A stretch of DNA of 64,000 bases from Sphingomonadales bacterium (GTDB lineage Bacteria; Pseudomonadota; Alphaproteobacteria; Sphingomonadales; Sphingomonadaceae), in assembly GCA_009995225.1 (NCBI GenBank), contig JAACPW010000013.1:40355-104354 (forward strand), given 5' to 3'. Both the position numbers and the translations under genes were made by a program. The first letter of the stretch is position 1. Each line of letters opens with the position of its first letter. This document shows, piece by piece, positions 29,428 through 38,737 of the stretch. Under the pieces are notes generated by a model, which made no database searches, was not told the origin of the DNA, and worked only from the letters and a program-made list of their open reading frames with translations.

Positions 29428-31101
29428 ATGAGCATCAATATCGGACCCGCAGCGAGCGACGATCTTCGCCCGCGCATCACCGTGATCGGGATTGGCGGGG
29501 CCGGTGGCAACGCGATTGCCAACATGATTGCTGCCGAGATTGAGGGCGTTGAATTCATCGTCGCCAACACCGATGCGCAGGCGCTGAGCACGTCTCCGGC
29601 CGAACGTCGCATCCAGCTTGGCCCGGACATCACCGGCGGCCTTGGCGCCGGTGCGCGCCCCGAAGTGGGCAAGGCCGCAGCCGAAGAAACCGTCGCCGAG
29701 ATCGAGCGCGCGCTCGAAGGCGTCAACATGTGCTTCATCGCGGCCGGCATGGGCGGGGGCACCGGCACCGGCGCTGCGCCAGTGATCGCCGAAGTTGCAC
29801 GCCGCATGGGCGTGCTGACCGTGGGCGTAGTAACCAAGCCGTTCCTGTTCGAAGGCACGCGCCGGATGCGCGCGGCCGAAGCCGGAATCGACGAGCTGCA
29901 AACGCAAGTCGATACGCTGATCGTCATTCCCAACCAGAACCTGTTTCTGGTCGCCAAGGCGGAAACCACGTTCAAGGAAGCCTTCCAGCTCGCTGACGAG
30001 GTGCTCCAGCAGGGCGTGCGGTCCATCACCGACCTGATGGTGATGCCGGGCCTCATCAACCTCGACTTTGCCGACGTGCGTTCGGTCATGAGCGAGATGG
30101 GCAAGGCAATGATGGGAACTGGCGAGGGCGAGGGCGAGAATCGCGCACTTGACGCTGCCGAGCAGGCGATCGCCAATCCGCTGCTCGACGGGGTATCGAT
30201 GGCGGGCGCGAAGGGCGTCATTATTTCGATTATCGGCGGCGAAGATATGCGCCTGCTCGAAGTCGACGAGGCTGCCAATCACATCCGCGAACTGGTGGAC
30301 GAAGATGCCAATATCATCTGGGGCAGCGCCTTTAACCCTGACCTGAAGGGCAAGATCCGCGTTTCGGTGGTCGCCACCGGGATCGAACAGAGCGCGATCG
30401 GTCATGTTGATCGCTCGCAATCGGTTTCGCTCGGCCAGTCGCGTGCGCCCAAGCGTCCGGTTCTTGAACTTTCCGAAGATGAAGGTCTGGCGGAATTGCC
30501 GCCAGTCGCCGAGGCGCCCAAGACTGCTGCTCCGGCGCATGAGCCGACCCCGCCTGCGGCAGCTTCTGTAAGCTATGATGACGAGGCGCTCGATCCTTCG
30601 GACGAGGCAATCGATGCGGAGTATCCTCCTGCCGCGCCGTTTGAACTCAGCGGGATGCAGGCAGGCGACGGCTACAGCAGCGAATACGATGAAGATGTCG
30701 ATGACATCGTCGATCCGCTGGCCGGACTGCGCGGCGCCGATGAAGGCAGTGGCTTCGGCTCTACCGGGACCCCGGTACCACAGGATGACCCCGGGACGCT
30801 CGACTTGGGTGACGGTTACACCGCTTACGAGGACGAGCCCGAGCAGGACGATCTGCTGGCCAATGCCGATCGTCTGGCTGCAGAAGATCGCCCGGTCGAA
30901 GCCAAGCTTGGCGGAGGTCGGCGGCGCACCTTGCTTGGCGGGGCGGCCAGTGAAGGCGCCAATGGTGGCGGCAGCACTTTGTTTGAACGGATGGCCAACC
31001 TGTCGCGCAGCAATGCGCGCGAGGATGATGACGATGATGACGGCGATGAAGGCCCGGCTCTCAGCATTCCGCGCTTCCTCGGCCGGCAGAACAACCAGTA
31101 G
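29428..31101 (+). CDS. ftsZ: Cell division GTPase FtsZ
   Basis: 557 residues. The GTP-binding tubulin signature GGGTGTG is at residues 109-115, and the T7 loop is [11 protein letters not shown]. The core ends near residue 320; then follows a very long acidic, low-complexity linker and the conserved C-terminal peptide [10 protein letters not shown] that binds FtsA. A linker of more than 200 residues is typical of alphaproteobacterial FtsZ. ATG 29428 has GGAGGA upstream; an in-frame ATG at 29347 lies in the leader. Last gene of the dcw cluster. Confidence 0.97.
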   Translation: MSINIGPAASDDLRPRITVIGIGGAGGNAIANMIAAEIEGVEFIVANTDAQALSTSPAERRIQLGPDITGGLGAGARPEVGKAAAEETVAEIERALEGVNMCFIAAGMGGGTGTGAAPVIAEVARRMGVLTVGVVTKPFLFEGTRRMRAAEAGIDELQTQVDTLIVIPNQNLFLVAKAETTFKEAFQLADEVLQQGVRSITDLMVMPGLINLDFADVRSVMSEMGKAMMGTGEGEGENRALDAAEQAIANPLLDGVSMAGAKGVIISIIGGEDMRLLEVDEAANHIRELVDEDANIIWGSAFNPDLKGKIRVSVVATGIEQSAIGHVDRSQSVSLGQSRAPKRPVLELSEDEGLAELPPVAEAPKTAAPAHEPTPPAAASVSYDDEALDPSDEAIDAEYPPAAPFELSGMQAGDGYSSEYDEDVDDIVDPLAGLRGADEGSGFGSTGTPVPQDDPGTLDLGDGYTAYEDEPEQDDLLANADRLAAEDRPVEAKLGGGRRRTLLGGAASEGANGGGSTLFERMANLSRSNAREDDDDDDGDEGPALSIPRFLGRQNNQ

Positions 31102-31201
31102 GGCTGCTGTCGTCATGCGATCCGGCGCGTCCGCAGTGCTGTTCGCCGCGCCGTTTTGTCGCAGCTCTGGCGGCACGCGGCAGGCCCGTTAGATCAAGGC
31201 C

Positions 31202-32650
31202 ATGATGTTGCGCGCTCCTGTTCTGACCGCTGTTGGTGTCGTGCTGCTTGGGGGCGCGTCCTCTGGCGCGGCGTCGCAGGAAATGATCGCCCAGCCGGTT
31301 GTCCAGCCGCTTCCCGCGCCCGAGGTTCAGCGGCTCAACCGGGCGCTGGTTTCGCTTGCCAAAACGCCGCGTGATCGGGATGCCCTGATTGAGGCGGGCA
31401 AGGCGTCGCTTGGTGTTGAAGACCTCGAAGCGGCCATCGGCTTCTTCGGGCGCGCGGCAGAGGTCGATCCGGGCCATCCTGCCGTCGCGCAGGGTCTGGG
31501 ATCGGTCTATCTTCGGGCAGGCCGCGCTGGCGAGGCGCTGCTTCAGTTTGACCGCGCGCTCTCTGGCGGCGTCGATGAGCGTAACGTTTTGAGCGATCGG
31601 GCATTATCGCTCGATCTGGTTGGAGAACAAGTCGTTGCGCAGGCGGCCTACACACGTGCGCTCGGCCTTGATCCCGCTAACGACGAGGCCCGGCGCAGGC
31701 TCGCCATCAGCTTTGCGATTTCCGGCAATCGTGCGCGGTTCGAAGAGACGCTGCGCCCGCTGCTCGATCAGCGCGACACCGCCGCCCAGCGGTCACGCGC
31801 CTTCGGTCTCGCAATTCTGGGTGATGGCGACCGTGCGACCGCGATTGTCGAGCAGATCATGCCGCGCGATCTGGCGACGCGGTTGGTGCCCTATCTGGGC
31901 TATATGCCGCGCCTGACCAGGCCGCAGCAGGCCGCCGCAGCCAATCTCGGCATCTTTCCGCGCGCCGCCGATGTTGGCCGCGAAGATCCCCGGCTAGCCC
32001 GGTTTGCCGCTGAAGAACGGGCGGACAGTCGGCTTGCACCGTCCGGACCTCCACTCAATGCAAGGCCGGTTCCAGGTGCGGCCACGTCAGTGCCTGCAGC
32101 CGCAGGGGCGCCCGCAACGCCGCGTGTCGCAACAGTCACGCCGGTCAATGTTACGACCGCGACAGCCGCGGCGTCCGGTCCTCCATCGGTGCCCGCAGCC
32201 CCGCCTCCCTCCGCTGCGCCGCTGCGTGTGGCAGATGCCTTTGCCGATCTCGTCACCGCCCCGCTGCCCGATGCTAGAGTAAGTGGCGATGCGGTCGATA
32301 TTTCGCGAATCACCGTGAAGCGGGAATTGCCAACGCCGCCACCTGCAACGACAAAGCCGAAAGAGCCGCCCAAGCCTGTGCATCCAAGCCGCGTGTGGGT
32401 GCAGGTCGCCACCGGCAAGAACGTGAAGGCTTTTGGTTTTGATTGGCGGCGTATTTCGAAGGACGCAGGCGCACCGCTGGCCAAGCTCAATCCTCATACG
32501 ACCCCTTGGGGCGAGGCGAACCGTCTGCTTGCAGGGCCGGTCGATAGCCGGGAGACGGCGCAGGCGCTGGTGCGCGAGCTAAAGGCAAAGGGCGTCGACA
32601 GCTTTCTCTATGTAAGTCCGGATGGCGAGGAAATTCAGGCGGTTAAATAG
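31202..32650 (+). CDS. Exported TPR and SPOR-domain protein
   Basis: 482 residues: signal peptide (MMLRAPVLTAVGVVLLGGASSGAAS), several TPR-like helical repeats to about residue 200, a Pro/Ala-rich linker, and a C-terminal SPOR domain from about residue 395 (VWVQVATGKNVKAFGFDWRRI ... LLAGPVDSRETAQALVRELKAKGVDSFLY). SPOR domains bind glycan strands stripped of stem peptides at the septum, so a role in division or septal wall processing fits its place 100 bases after ftsZ. The start could also be the second ATG (31205). Confidence 0.85.
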   Translation: MMLRAPVLTAVGVVLLGGASSGAASQEMIAQPVVQPLPAPEVQRLNRALVSLAKTPRDRDALIEAGKASLGVEDLEAAIGFFGRAAEVDPGHPAVAQGLGSVYLRAGRAGEALLQFDRALSGGVDERNVLSDRALSLDLVGEQVVAQAAYTRALGLDPANDEARRRLAISFAISGNRARFEETLRPLLDQRDTAAQRSRAFGLAILGDGDRATAIVEQIMPRDLATRLVPYLGYMPRLTRPQQAAAANLGIFPRAADVGREDPRLARFAAEERADSRLAPSGPPLNARPVPGAATSVPAAAGAPATPRVATVTPVNVTTATAAASGPPSVPAAPPPSAAPLRVADAFADLVTAPLPDARVSGDAVDISRITVKRELPTPPPATTKPKEPPKPVHPSRVWVQVATGKNVKAFGFDWRRISKDAGAPLAKLNPHTTPWGEANRLLAGPVDSRETAQALVRELKAKGVDSFLYVSPDGEEIQAVK

Positions 32651-32824
32651 TTTTCTGGAGTTATCCTCGACGATCTATGCACAGGCTTTGCACAGGTCTG
32701 TCCGGTTCTCCCCAGCCGCCCCGGTCCTTACGATTGCCAATCACACCGCTTACCGTTCATTCGTTGCCGCGATGGTGAAAACAATCTTCTTCCCCGTGAA
32801 CGCCCGGCCGTGAGAGTGCAAGAC

Positions 32825-33316
32825 ATGGACTATTCCGCCGAGGACGATGCTGCCCCCGTCGAAATGCTCGCCAGCCTGTTTACGGCGCGCGGCTGGCCCT
32901 GCGAACTGGTCTCGGATGACGAGATGACCGGCGAGGTGCAGGGCAGCTGGGCCAATTACCAGTTGCGCGCCATCTGGCGGCCGGAAGATGGTGTGCTGCA
33001 ATTCCTGTGCCTGCCCGATATCCGCGTGACCGAAGATAAGCGTGCGGCTGCCTACGAATTGCTGTGCCTGGTCAATGAACAGATGTGGCTCGGCCATTTC
33101 GACATCTGGTCGAGCGGCGACGTGCTGCTTTATCGCCACGGCGCGCTATTGGGAGACCATGGCCGCCTCAGCATCGACATGGCGCAGGCGTTGGTCGAAA
33201 GCGCGATTGACGAATGTGATCGGTTCTATCCCGCTTTTCAATTTGTTCTGTGGGGTGACAAAAGCCCGCGTGCCGCGCTGGACGCGGCTATGGTTGACGC
33301 GGCGGGCGAGGCCTGA
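32825..33316 (+). CDS. YbjN domain-containing protein
   Basis: About 163 residues, soluble, no signal peptide. The pattern around LVSDDEMTGEVQGSWANYQLRAIWRPEDGVLQFLCLPDIRV and YELLCLVNEQMWLGHFDIW resembles the YbjN family (chaperone-like fold, function poorly known; many alphaproteobacteria carry it before proC). ATG 32825 was preferred over GTG 32810, but neither has a clear ribosome binding site. It is followed 13 bases later by proC. Confidence 0.75.
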   Translation: MDYSAEDDAAPVEMLASLFTARGWPCELVSDDEMTGEVQGSWANYQLRAIWRPEDGVLQFLCLPDIRVTEDKRAAAYELLCLVNEQMWLGHFDIWSSGDVLLYRHGALLGDHGRLSIDMAQALVESAIDECDRFYPAFQFVLWGDKSPRAALDAAMVDAAGEA

Positions 33317-33329
33317 AAGGCTAAAGGCC

Positions 33330-34136
33330 ATGACACAGAAACTTCTTATCATCGGCTGCGGCAACATGGGCGGGGCCATGCTGGCTGGCTGGCTGAAAGC
33401 GGGCGAAGCGCCTTCTCGCTTTGCCGTGCTTGATCCCGCACTTCCTGAAACACCCGAAGGTGTGGCGCTGTTCCGCAGTGCCGACGAAGCGGAAGGTGCC
33501 GGGCATGACGGGGTGATGCTCGGGATCAAGCCGCAGCAATTGGGCGCGCTCGGGCCGGGCTTGCAACAGCTGACAGTCAAAGGTGTGACGGTTTACTCGT
33601 TGCTCGCCGGGATCACGCTGGGTCAGCTGGCGCAGGCATTCCCTGCCGCGTCCGCGCATGTCCGGGTGATGCCGAACCTTGCATCACGCATCAACAAATC
33701 GCCGGTCATCTTGTGCGAGGCGGGGATGGGCGAGGATTTACGCGCGGCCGCGCTCGCGCTTTACGATCGGCTTGGCAGCGCGATGTGGCTTGCGGACGAG
33801 GGCAAGTTTGATCTCGTCACCGCGCTCGCCGGATCGGGACCTGGCTTTGTCTATCGGTTTATCGACGCGCTGGCTGGCGCGGCGGTCGATCTGGGGCTGG
33901 ACGAGCCCACCGCTGCCAATCTTGCGCTGGTCATGGTCGAAGGGGCCACAGCCCTTGCTGCTGGCGCGGAAGTCGGGCCGGCGGCGCTGGCCGATCGGGT
34001 CGCCAGTCCGGGTGGCATGACGCGAGAAGGGCTTGATGTATTGGATAAAGATCATGCCCTTCGGCAGCTGCTGTCTGATACCTTGCGCGCGACACGCGAC
34101 AAAGGTGTGGCGCTTTCGCAGGGTGGTTCAGATTAA
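33330..34136 (+). CDS. proC: Pyrroline-5-carboxylate reductase
   Basis: 268 residues. N-terminal Rossmann loop IIGCGNMGGAM and the C-terminal family signature around ALAGSGPGFVYRFIDALAGAAVDLGL and VASPGGMTREGL. Final, NAD(P)H-dependent step of proline synthesis; proB lies 7 kb downstream in a separate unit. ATG 33330 follows AAAGG. The stop codon is inside a perfect 13-base-pair hairpin. Confidence 0.93.
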   Translation: MTQKLLIIGCGNMGGAMLAGWLKAGEAPSRFAVLDPALPETPEGVALFRSADEAEGAGHDGVMLGIKPQQLGALGPGLQQLTVKGVTVYSLLAGITLGQLAQAFPAASAHVRVMPNLASRINKSPVILCEAGMGEDLRAAALALYDRLGSAMWLADEGKFDLVTALAGSGPGFVYRFIDALAGAAVDLGLDEPTAANLALVMVEGATALAAGAEVGPAALADRVASPGGMTREGLDVLDKDHALRQLLSDTLRATRDKGVALSQGGSD

Positions 34137-34154
34137 CATCAGTTAATCTGAACC
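34125..34154. terminator. Perfect hairpin overlapping the proC stop
   Basis: Arms GGTTCAGATTAAC (34125-34137) and GTTAATCTGAACC (34142-34154) around the loop ATCA give 13 perfect pairs. There is no T run after it, so it may be an imperfect terminator, an mRNA 3'-end stabiliser, or an operator for the gene at 34270. Confidence 0.5.
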
Positions 34155-34269
34155 GATTGCGGCATTTGCAATTCGGTTTCGCTTGAAATGTTGTGCCGAA
34201 ACACCGATATTCCTCTCATTGGAGGGCGCGGCGTTTCGCGCTCCACTAAGAAAGGCTAAGGGTTTCGCA

Positions 34270-35052
34270 ATGGCTGACTGGAATGACACCTCGCGCAATG
34301 CGCAGCGTTTGGGCTCCGTGCCCCGCGCCGGAGGCGACGTCGCTGGCCGCGCGGGCTATGACGAGGGTCTGCGCAAGCATATGCTCTCGATTTACAATTA
34401 CATGGGTTCCGCCGTGCTGCTGACTGGCATCGTCGCGCTGCTGTTCGTGAACTCACCGCTATTTGCCATGGCATTTAATGCCGTAGCGACCCCGGCTGGC
34501 ACAGTCGTTCAGCCGACCGGCCTCGGCTGGCTTATCACGCTTTCGCCGCTCGCGGTCATGCTGTTTTGGTGGTTTGGCGCGCAACGTGCAAGCACGGGCG
34601 CGCTCCAGGTTGCCTTCTGGGCTTTTGCCACGCTGTTTGGTCTGTCGCTCTCGACCATCTTCGTCACCTATACCGGTGAATCGGTCGCCAGCGCCTTCTT
34701 TTCGACCGCGGCGGCCTTTGCCGGCCTGTCGCTGTGGGGCTACACCACGAAGCGGGACATTTCGGGCTGGGGCAGCTTCCTCGTGATGGGCGTGATCGGC
34801 CTGCTGGTAGCCATGCTGCTGAACGCTTTCGTGTTCCAGTCTGGTGCCATGGGCTTGGTCATCAGCGTGCTCGGTGTGCTCATCTTTGCCGGCCTCACCG
34901 CCTATGACACGCAGCGCCTCAAGAACGAGTACTCGGTCGTTCGCGGGACCGAGATGGCAGGACGTGCGGTGATCTTCGGCGCGCTGAGCCTGTATCTCGA
35001 CTTCATCAATATGTTCCTGTTCATTCTTCGCATGTTCGGCAGCCGCGAGTAA
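34270..35052 (+). CDS. Bax inhibitor-1 family inner membrane protein (YbhL/YccA-like)
   Basis: 260 residues, seven transmembrane helices after a polar N-terminus of about 40 residues. The C-terminal block LTAYDTQRLK and ALSLYLDFINMFLFILRMFG is the hallmark of the UPF0005/BI-1 family; bacterial members are pH-sensitive calcium-leak channels or modulators of FtsH. ATG 34270 follows AAGAAAGG at some distance. It stands alone between the proC hairpin and a strong terminator. Confidence 0.9.
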   Translation: MADWNDTSRNAQRLGSVPRAGGDVAGRAGYDEGLRKHMLSIYNYMGSAVLLTGIVALLFVNSPLFAMAFNAVATPAGTVVQPTGLGWLITLSPLAVMLFWWFGAQRASTGALQVAFWAFATLFGLSLSTIFVTYTGESVASAFFSTAAAFAGLSLWGYTTKRDISGWGSFLVMGVIGLLVAMLLNAFVFQSGAMGLVISVLGVLIFAGLTAYDTQRLKNEYSVVRGTEMAGRAVIFGALSLYLDFINMFLFILRMFGSRE

Positions 35053-35100
35053 TCATGCAGCGTGGCCCAACGGCCCATCGCAGACATGTTGAAATATCAG

Positions 35101-35138
35101 ATGCCCGAGGCCTTTCCCTAGGCCTCGGGCATTTGCTT
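35101..35138 (+). terminator. Rho-independent terminator after the BI-1 family gene
   Basis: Arms ATGCCCGAGGCCT (35101-35113) and AGGCCTCGGGCAT (35120-35132) form 13 perfect pairs around the loop TTCCCT, followed by TTGCTTT. It lies 49 bases after the stop. Confidence 0.85.
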
Positions 35139-35245
35139 TGTCATCGGGCGCGGCTATCGCGAACGCTTAAGGCTGGAGTAAGCCGGAGGCGGACATGTTC
35201 GTCGCGTCAACGGCAAAGCAGCTCGCACCAGGAGAGGTTACTTTA

Positions 35246-36169
35246 ATGAACGCGGCCCCAAAAACGCCTTCATCCCCGCAATCGACGCAACAGCGTTCCA
35301 GCGCGCACCGGCCCTTTGGCTTGTCCATCGCGGCGCTGACGGTCAGCGCCGCGCTGCTTGCAGCCTGTGCGACACCCGCGCCGCCCCCGCCGCCGCCTCC
35401 TCCCCCGCCGCCGCCCGCGGTTGTCGAAGCCGTGCCCTATCGTCCGCTTCCGCCGGGCGGCGCGCATTATGTCATGGACATTCCCCCGCGCGGTCCGGAC
35501 GGTCGGCGCGTGACCGTCAACAGTGACCTGTCTGACGATCAACTGATCTGGAACCTGCGGTCTGCCTGGAATGTCGCTGCGCTTAATTGCTTGGCGCCGG
35601 AATATGAGCCGATCCTTGAAGGCTACAAGGCCTTGCTGACCCAAAATACGCGGTCGCTCAAGGCGGTGAATGACCGGATTGAGAAGAGCTATTCCAGCCG
35701 CTTCCGGGTTCGGCGTGATGCGATGGTGGCGCGTGATGGTTACACCACGCGGGTCTACAACTTCTTCGCTGAACCGGCAGCCCGCGCAGGATTCTGCCGC
35801 GCTGCTTTGGATCTCGCGAACCGTTCTCTGGCCGCGCCGCCGACCGATCTGCTGGTTTTTGCGCGCGCGAATTTCGACGGGCTGATGGCCCCGTTTGAAG
35901 CGTTCTTCAACGAATACGAGGCCTATCAGCAGGCTTCAGCCGTGTGGGATGACAAGTGGGGTGCTATGTACGGTGCATCGCAGCCGGGCTGGGTTGCCGT
36001 GGAGCAGGCGCGCGCCAGCGGCGTCCCTGTGCCGACTGTCGCGACGCAGAGCGTAATCGATCCCGTCACGGGACTTCCTGTGCCGATCATTCCGGTCAAT
36101 GAAGGTGTCATTTCTCAGCCGATCGTCGAACCAATCGCGGCGCAATCGGAGCCTGAAGCTGGCCAATAA
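35246..36169 (+). CDS. Lipoprotein with polyproline linker, unknown function
   Basis: About 307 residues from ATG 35246, which has AGGAGAGG upstream. A polar stretch of about 20 residues precedes the hydrophobic helix and lipobox LLAAC (Cys41), longer than usual for a lipoprotein signal. A run of twelve prolines (about 45-56) follows, then a mixed domain with no motif I recognise, including an Arg-rich central segment (SYSSRFRVRRDAM). Probably an envelope lipoprotein; some sphingomonad relatives appear similar in layout but I cannot name a family. Confidence 0.7.
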   Translation: MNAAPKTPSSPQSTQQRSSAHRPFGLSIAALTVSAALLAACATPAPPPPPPPPPPPPAVVEAVPYRPLPPGGAHYVMDIPPRGPDGRRVTVNSDLSDDQLIWNLRSAWNVAALNCLAPEYEPILEGYKALLTQNTRSLKAVNDRIEKSYSSRFRVRRDAMVARDGYTTRVYNFFAEPAARAGFCRAALDLANRSLAAPPTDLLVFARANFDGLMAPFEAFFNEYEAYQQASAVWDDKWGAMYGASQPGWVAVEQARASGVPVPTVATQSVIDPVTGLPVPIIPVNEGVISQPIVEPIAAQSEPEAGQ

Positions 36170-36283
36170 CGGCGACCGGCGCGTCCTGCGCGCGGCAAAT
36201 CTGCCGTTGCGTGGGGCCGCGCCCCTCGCTAATTCTGCTAGTCGGTGGCTGCCGAAAGTTTGGTGGGCGCTAGGACCTGGAAC

Positions 36284-36359
<76 letters not shown>

Positions 36360-36516
36360 GGAATGTTTGATTTCGGCACGACGCCCGCCGCTTATGCCGG
36401 GTGCTGCCATCCCGCTTCCCTATCCCTCTGTGACGGCGCGCAGCACCGCAAGCGCAACCGCGCGCCGCGCCTCATGGCGCGTCTTGCGCTCGCGCAAGCG
36501 AGTGCCTAAAGTAAAA

Positions 36517-36690
36517 ACACGCCAAGGTAACGGGAATGCGGTTTGATGCCGCAGCTGTCCCTGCAACTGTAAGCGGTGAGTATCAGGTAGCGCGCCTCTG
36601 TTTCAGAGGCAGCCACTGGGGCGGCAACGCTCTGGGAAGGTGAGTGCCGGATGCGTTGATCCGCGAGCCAGGAGACCGACCGGGGCGTGT
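36517..36690 (+). promoter_or_regulatory. Cobalamin riboswitch
   Basis: The conserved core can be read in order: GGTAACGGGAA, GATGCCGC, CCCTGCAACTGTAAGCGG, GCCACTG, CTGGGAAGGTG, and the B12 box GCGAGCCAGGAGACCGACC (to about 36682). Stem P1 is perfect: ACACGCC (36517-36523) with GGCGTGT (36684-36690). It leads into the TonB receptor gene. Just downstream TGTCGCTC (36688-36695) can pair fully with GAGCGACA (36742-36749), sharing three bases with P1, a possible alternative stem of the expression platform. The stretch 36360-36516 before it shows no gene. Confidence 0.93.
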
Positions 36691-36811
36691 CGCTCTTAGC
36701 CCGGCTCAGGGATTGGCCAGGCGCGGAACCACTTTCGTTGTGAGCGACATCGTTGGGCCGGGGGAGGGGAACTTCTCGCGGTCATCATGTTGCTGATGAC
36801 GGGAGGAATCC

Positions 36812-38722
36812 GTGAAAAATCTGAAACTGTTGGGCAGTGTCGCTGGGGCGGCGCTGGTGTGGGCTGTGCCGGTGACGGCGCAGGAGCTGGACGCTGGCGC
36901 TGACGACGCGGTCATCCTTGTTTCGGCCAGTCGTGACGGTTCGCTGGAGCAGGATAGTTTCACCGGATCGGCATTGGTCATCACGGCCGAGCAGCTTGAA
37001 CAGCGCCAAGCTCGCGATATTGCCGATATCCTGCGCGATGTGCCTGGCGTGGCGGTAGCGAGCGTCGCGGGGCAGACGCAGATCCGTTTGCGCGGGGCCG
37101 AGGCCAATCACGTGCTGGTGCTGGTTGACGGGATCGAGGTGTCCGATCCCTTTGCAGGCGAATTCGATATCGGCACCTTGCAGGCCGATATCGGTGCGCG
37201 GGTCGAGGTGCTGCGGGGTGCGCAATCCGCGCTCTACGGCCCTGACGCGATCGGAGGCGTGGTCGCCTATCAGAGCGCAAGCGGACGCGATGTGCCCGGC
37301 TTTTCCGCGCGGATTGAAGGCGGCACACAAGGCACCATCAACGCGGCGCTGCGGAATGGCGCGGCAGGTGACACGTGGGACGCGGCACTTTCCGCTGTGG
37401 TCGTCAGCACTAACGGCCAGCCCAATGCGCGCGAAGGCAAGCGTGATATAGGGCGCGACAGCTACACCTTGTCGGGTAAAGGGAGTGTCGATCTGACCGA
37501 CGCGGTGCAATTGCGCGCCGCCGCCCGCTTTATCCGTACCGAGGGTCAGTCCAACGACAGCAATGTCGATGCCACAAGCCCCACCTTCGGCTTCATCATC
37601 GATAGTCCGGGCACCGGCTTCACCAATGAGGCGATCTACGTCCTCTTCGGGGTACGCGCCGAGACGCTGGAGGGACGCTGGACGCATGATCTTTCGGCTC
37701 AGATCGCGGATGTCACCCGCGAAACCTTTGGCTCCTTCGGCGTCTCAAGTGGCAGCGAAGGCGACCGGGCCAAGGTGTCCTATGTTGCCGCCGTTCAACT
37801 TGCCGATGCCCATAACGTCACCTTCGCGGCCGATTACGAGGTCGAAGGCTTTCGCAACACGACGCCGGGCGGTTTTGCCTTCAACGGGCGGCGCGAGACC
37901 GAGCAGGTCGGGTTGGTCGGCGAATATCGCTATGCAGGCGAGGCGTTTGATTTCAGCGCAGCCTTGCGTCACGATATCAACGATCTGTTCGCCGATGTGA
38001 CCACGTTCCGCGTGGGTGCGGGACACCGGATCACGGACACTACCCGCCTTCGCGCTGCTGCGGGTTCGGGCGTCAAGAACCCCGGCTTCTTTGAGCTTTA
38101 CGGCTTTGTCGACGGGCGCTTTATCGGCAATCCCGATCTCAAGCCTGAGAAATCGACGGGCTGGGAAGTTGGCGTAGATCAGGACATTGGCGATGTCGTC
38201 CATATTGCTCTGACGTATTTCGACAGCGAACTTGAAGGCGAAATCTTCTCCGCCTTCCCGCCGCCCGATTTCATCGCAACCCCTGGCAACCGTACCACGA
38301 CGAGCGAGCAGCACGGTGTCGAAGCTGCGGTGTCTGCGCGCTTGGGCCCGCAATGGAGTCTGGATGCGGCCTATACCCACCTTGATGCCGAGGAGAACGG
38401 TGTCGAGGAGGTGCGGCGCCCCGAACATATCGCCAGCGCGGCGCTCACCTGGACCGCGCCAGGCGATGCCGCGTCCGCCACGCTGGTCGTCCGCCATAAT
38501 GGCGCGGCGCTGGATGACGCCTTCATCGACCCCAGCTTCGTGCCGGTGCGGGTGCGGCTGGATGATTACACCCTCGTCAATTTCAACGCGCGGCTGAAGC
38601 TTGCCGATGCGATCAGCGCCTTTGGCCGGGTCGAGAACCTGCTGGGTGAGGAATACGAGCAGGTGTTCAGCTTCGTTTCGCCTGGCCGCAGTGCCGTTGT
38701 GGGCGTTGAAGCACGCTTTTGA
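36812..38722 (+). CDS. btuB: TonB-dependent outer membrane cobalamin receptor (BtuB-like)
   Basis: 636 residues. Signal peptide (MKNLKLLGSVAGAALVWAVPVTAQ in the first 24), TonB box near ILVSASR, plug domain (LEQRQARDIADILRDVPGV, VLVLVDGIEVSDPF, VEVLRGAQSALYG) and a 22-strand type barrel ending in the C-terminal Phe. GTG 36812 has GGAGG upstream. The length and the riboswitch in its leader argue for vitamin B12 or a corrinoid as ligand. It begins a three-gene unit with the membrane protein and the BtuF-like gene. Confidence 0.92.
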   Translation: MKNLKLLGSVAGAALVWAVPVTAQELDAGADDAVILVSASRDGSLEQDSFTGSALVITAEQLEQRQARDIADILRDVPGVAVASVAGQTQIRLRGAEANHVLVLVDGIEVSDPFAGEFDIGTLQADIGARVEVLRGAQSALYGPDAIGGVVAYQSASGRDVPGFSARIEGGTQGTINAALRNGAAGDTWDAALSAVVVSTNGQPNAREGKRDIGRDSYTLSGKGSVDLTDAVQLRAAARFIRTEGQSNDSNVDATSPTFGFIIDSPGTGFTNEAIYVLFGVRAETLEGRWTHDLSAQIADVTRETFGSFGVSSGSEGDRAKVSYVAAVQLADAHNVTFAADYEVEGFRNTTPGGFAFNGRRETEQVGLVGEYRYAGEAFDFSAALRHDINDLFADVTTFRVGAGHRITDTTRLRAAAGSGVKNPGFFELYGFVDGRFIGNPDLKPEKSTGWEVGVDQDIGDVVHIALTYFDSELEGEIFSAFPPPDFIATPGNRTTTSEQHGVEAAVSARLGPQWSLDAAYTHLDAEENGVEEVRRPEHIASAALTWTAPGDAASATLVVRHNGAALDDAFIDPSFVPVRVRLDDYTLVNFNARLKLADAISAFGRVENLLGEEYEQVFSFVSPGRSAVVGVEARF

Positions 38723-38737
38723 AGGGGGGGTAATACA

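Noticed and set aside
29401..31176. 591-codon open frame antisense to ftsZ
   Set aside because: Complete overlap with ftsZ, composition typical of a shadow, no motif.
35390..35422. Run of C/G triplets considered as an independent repeat element
   Set aside because: It encodes the polyproline linker of the lipoprotein at 35246 in frame.
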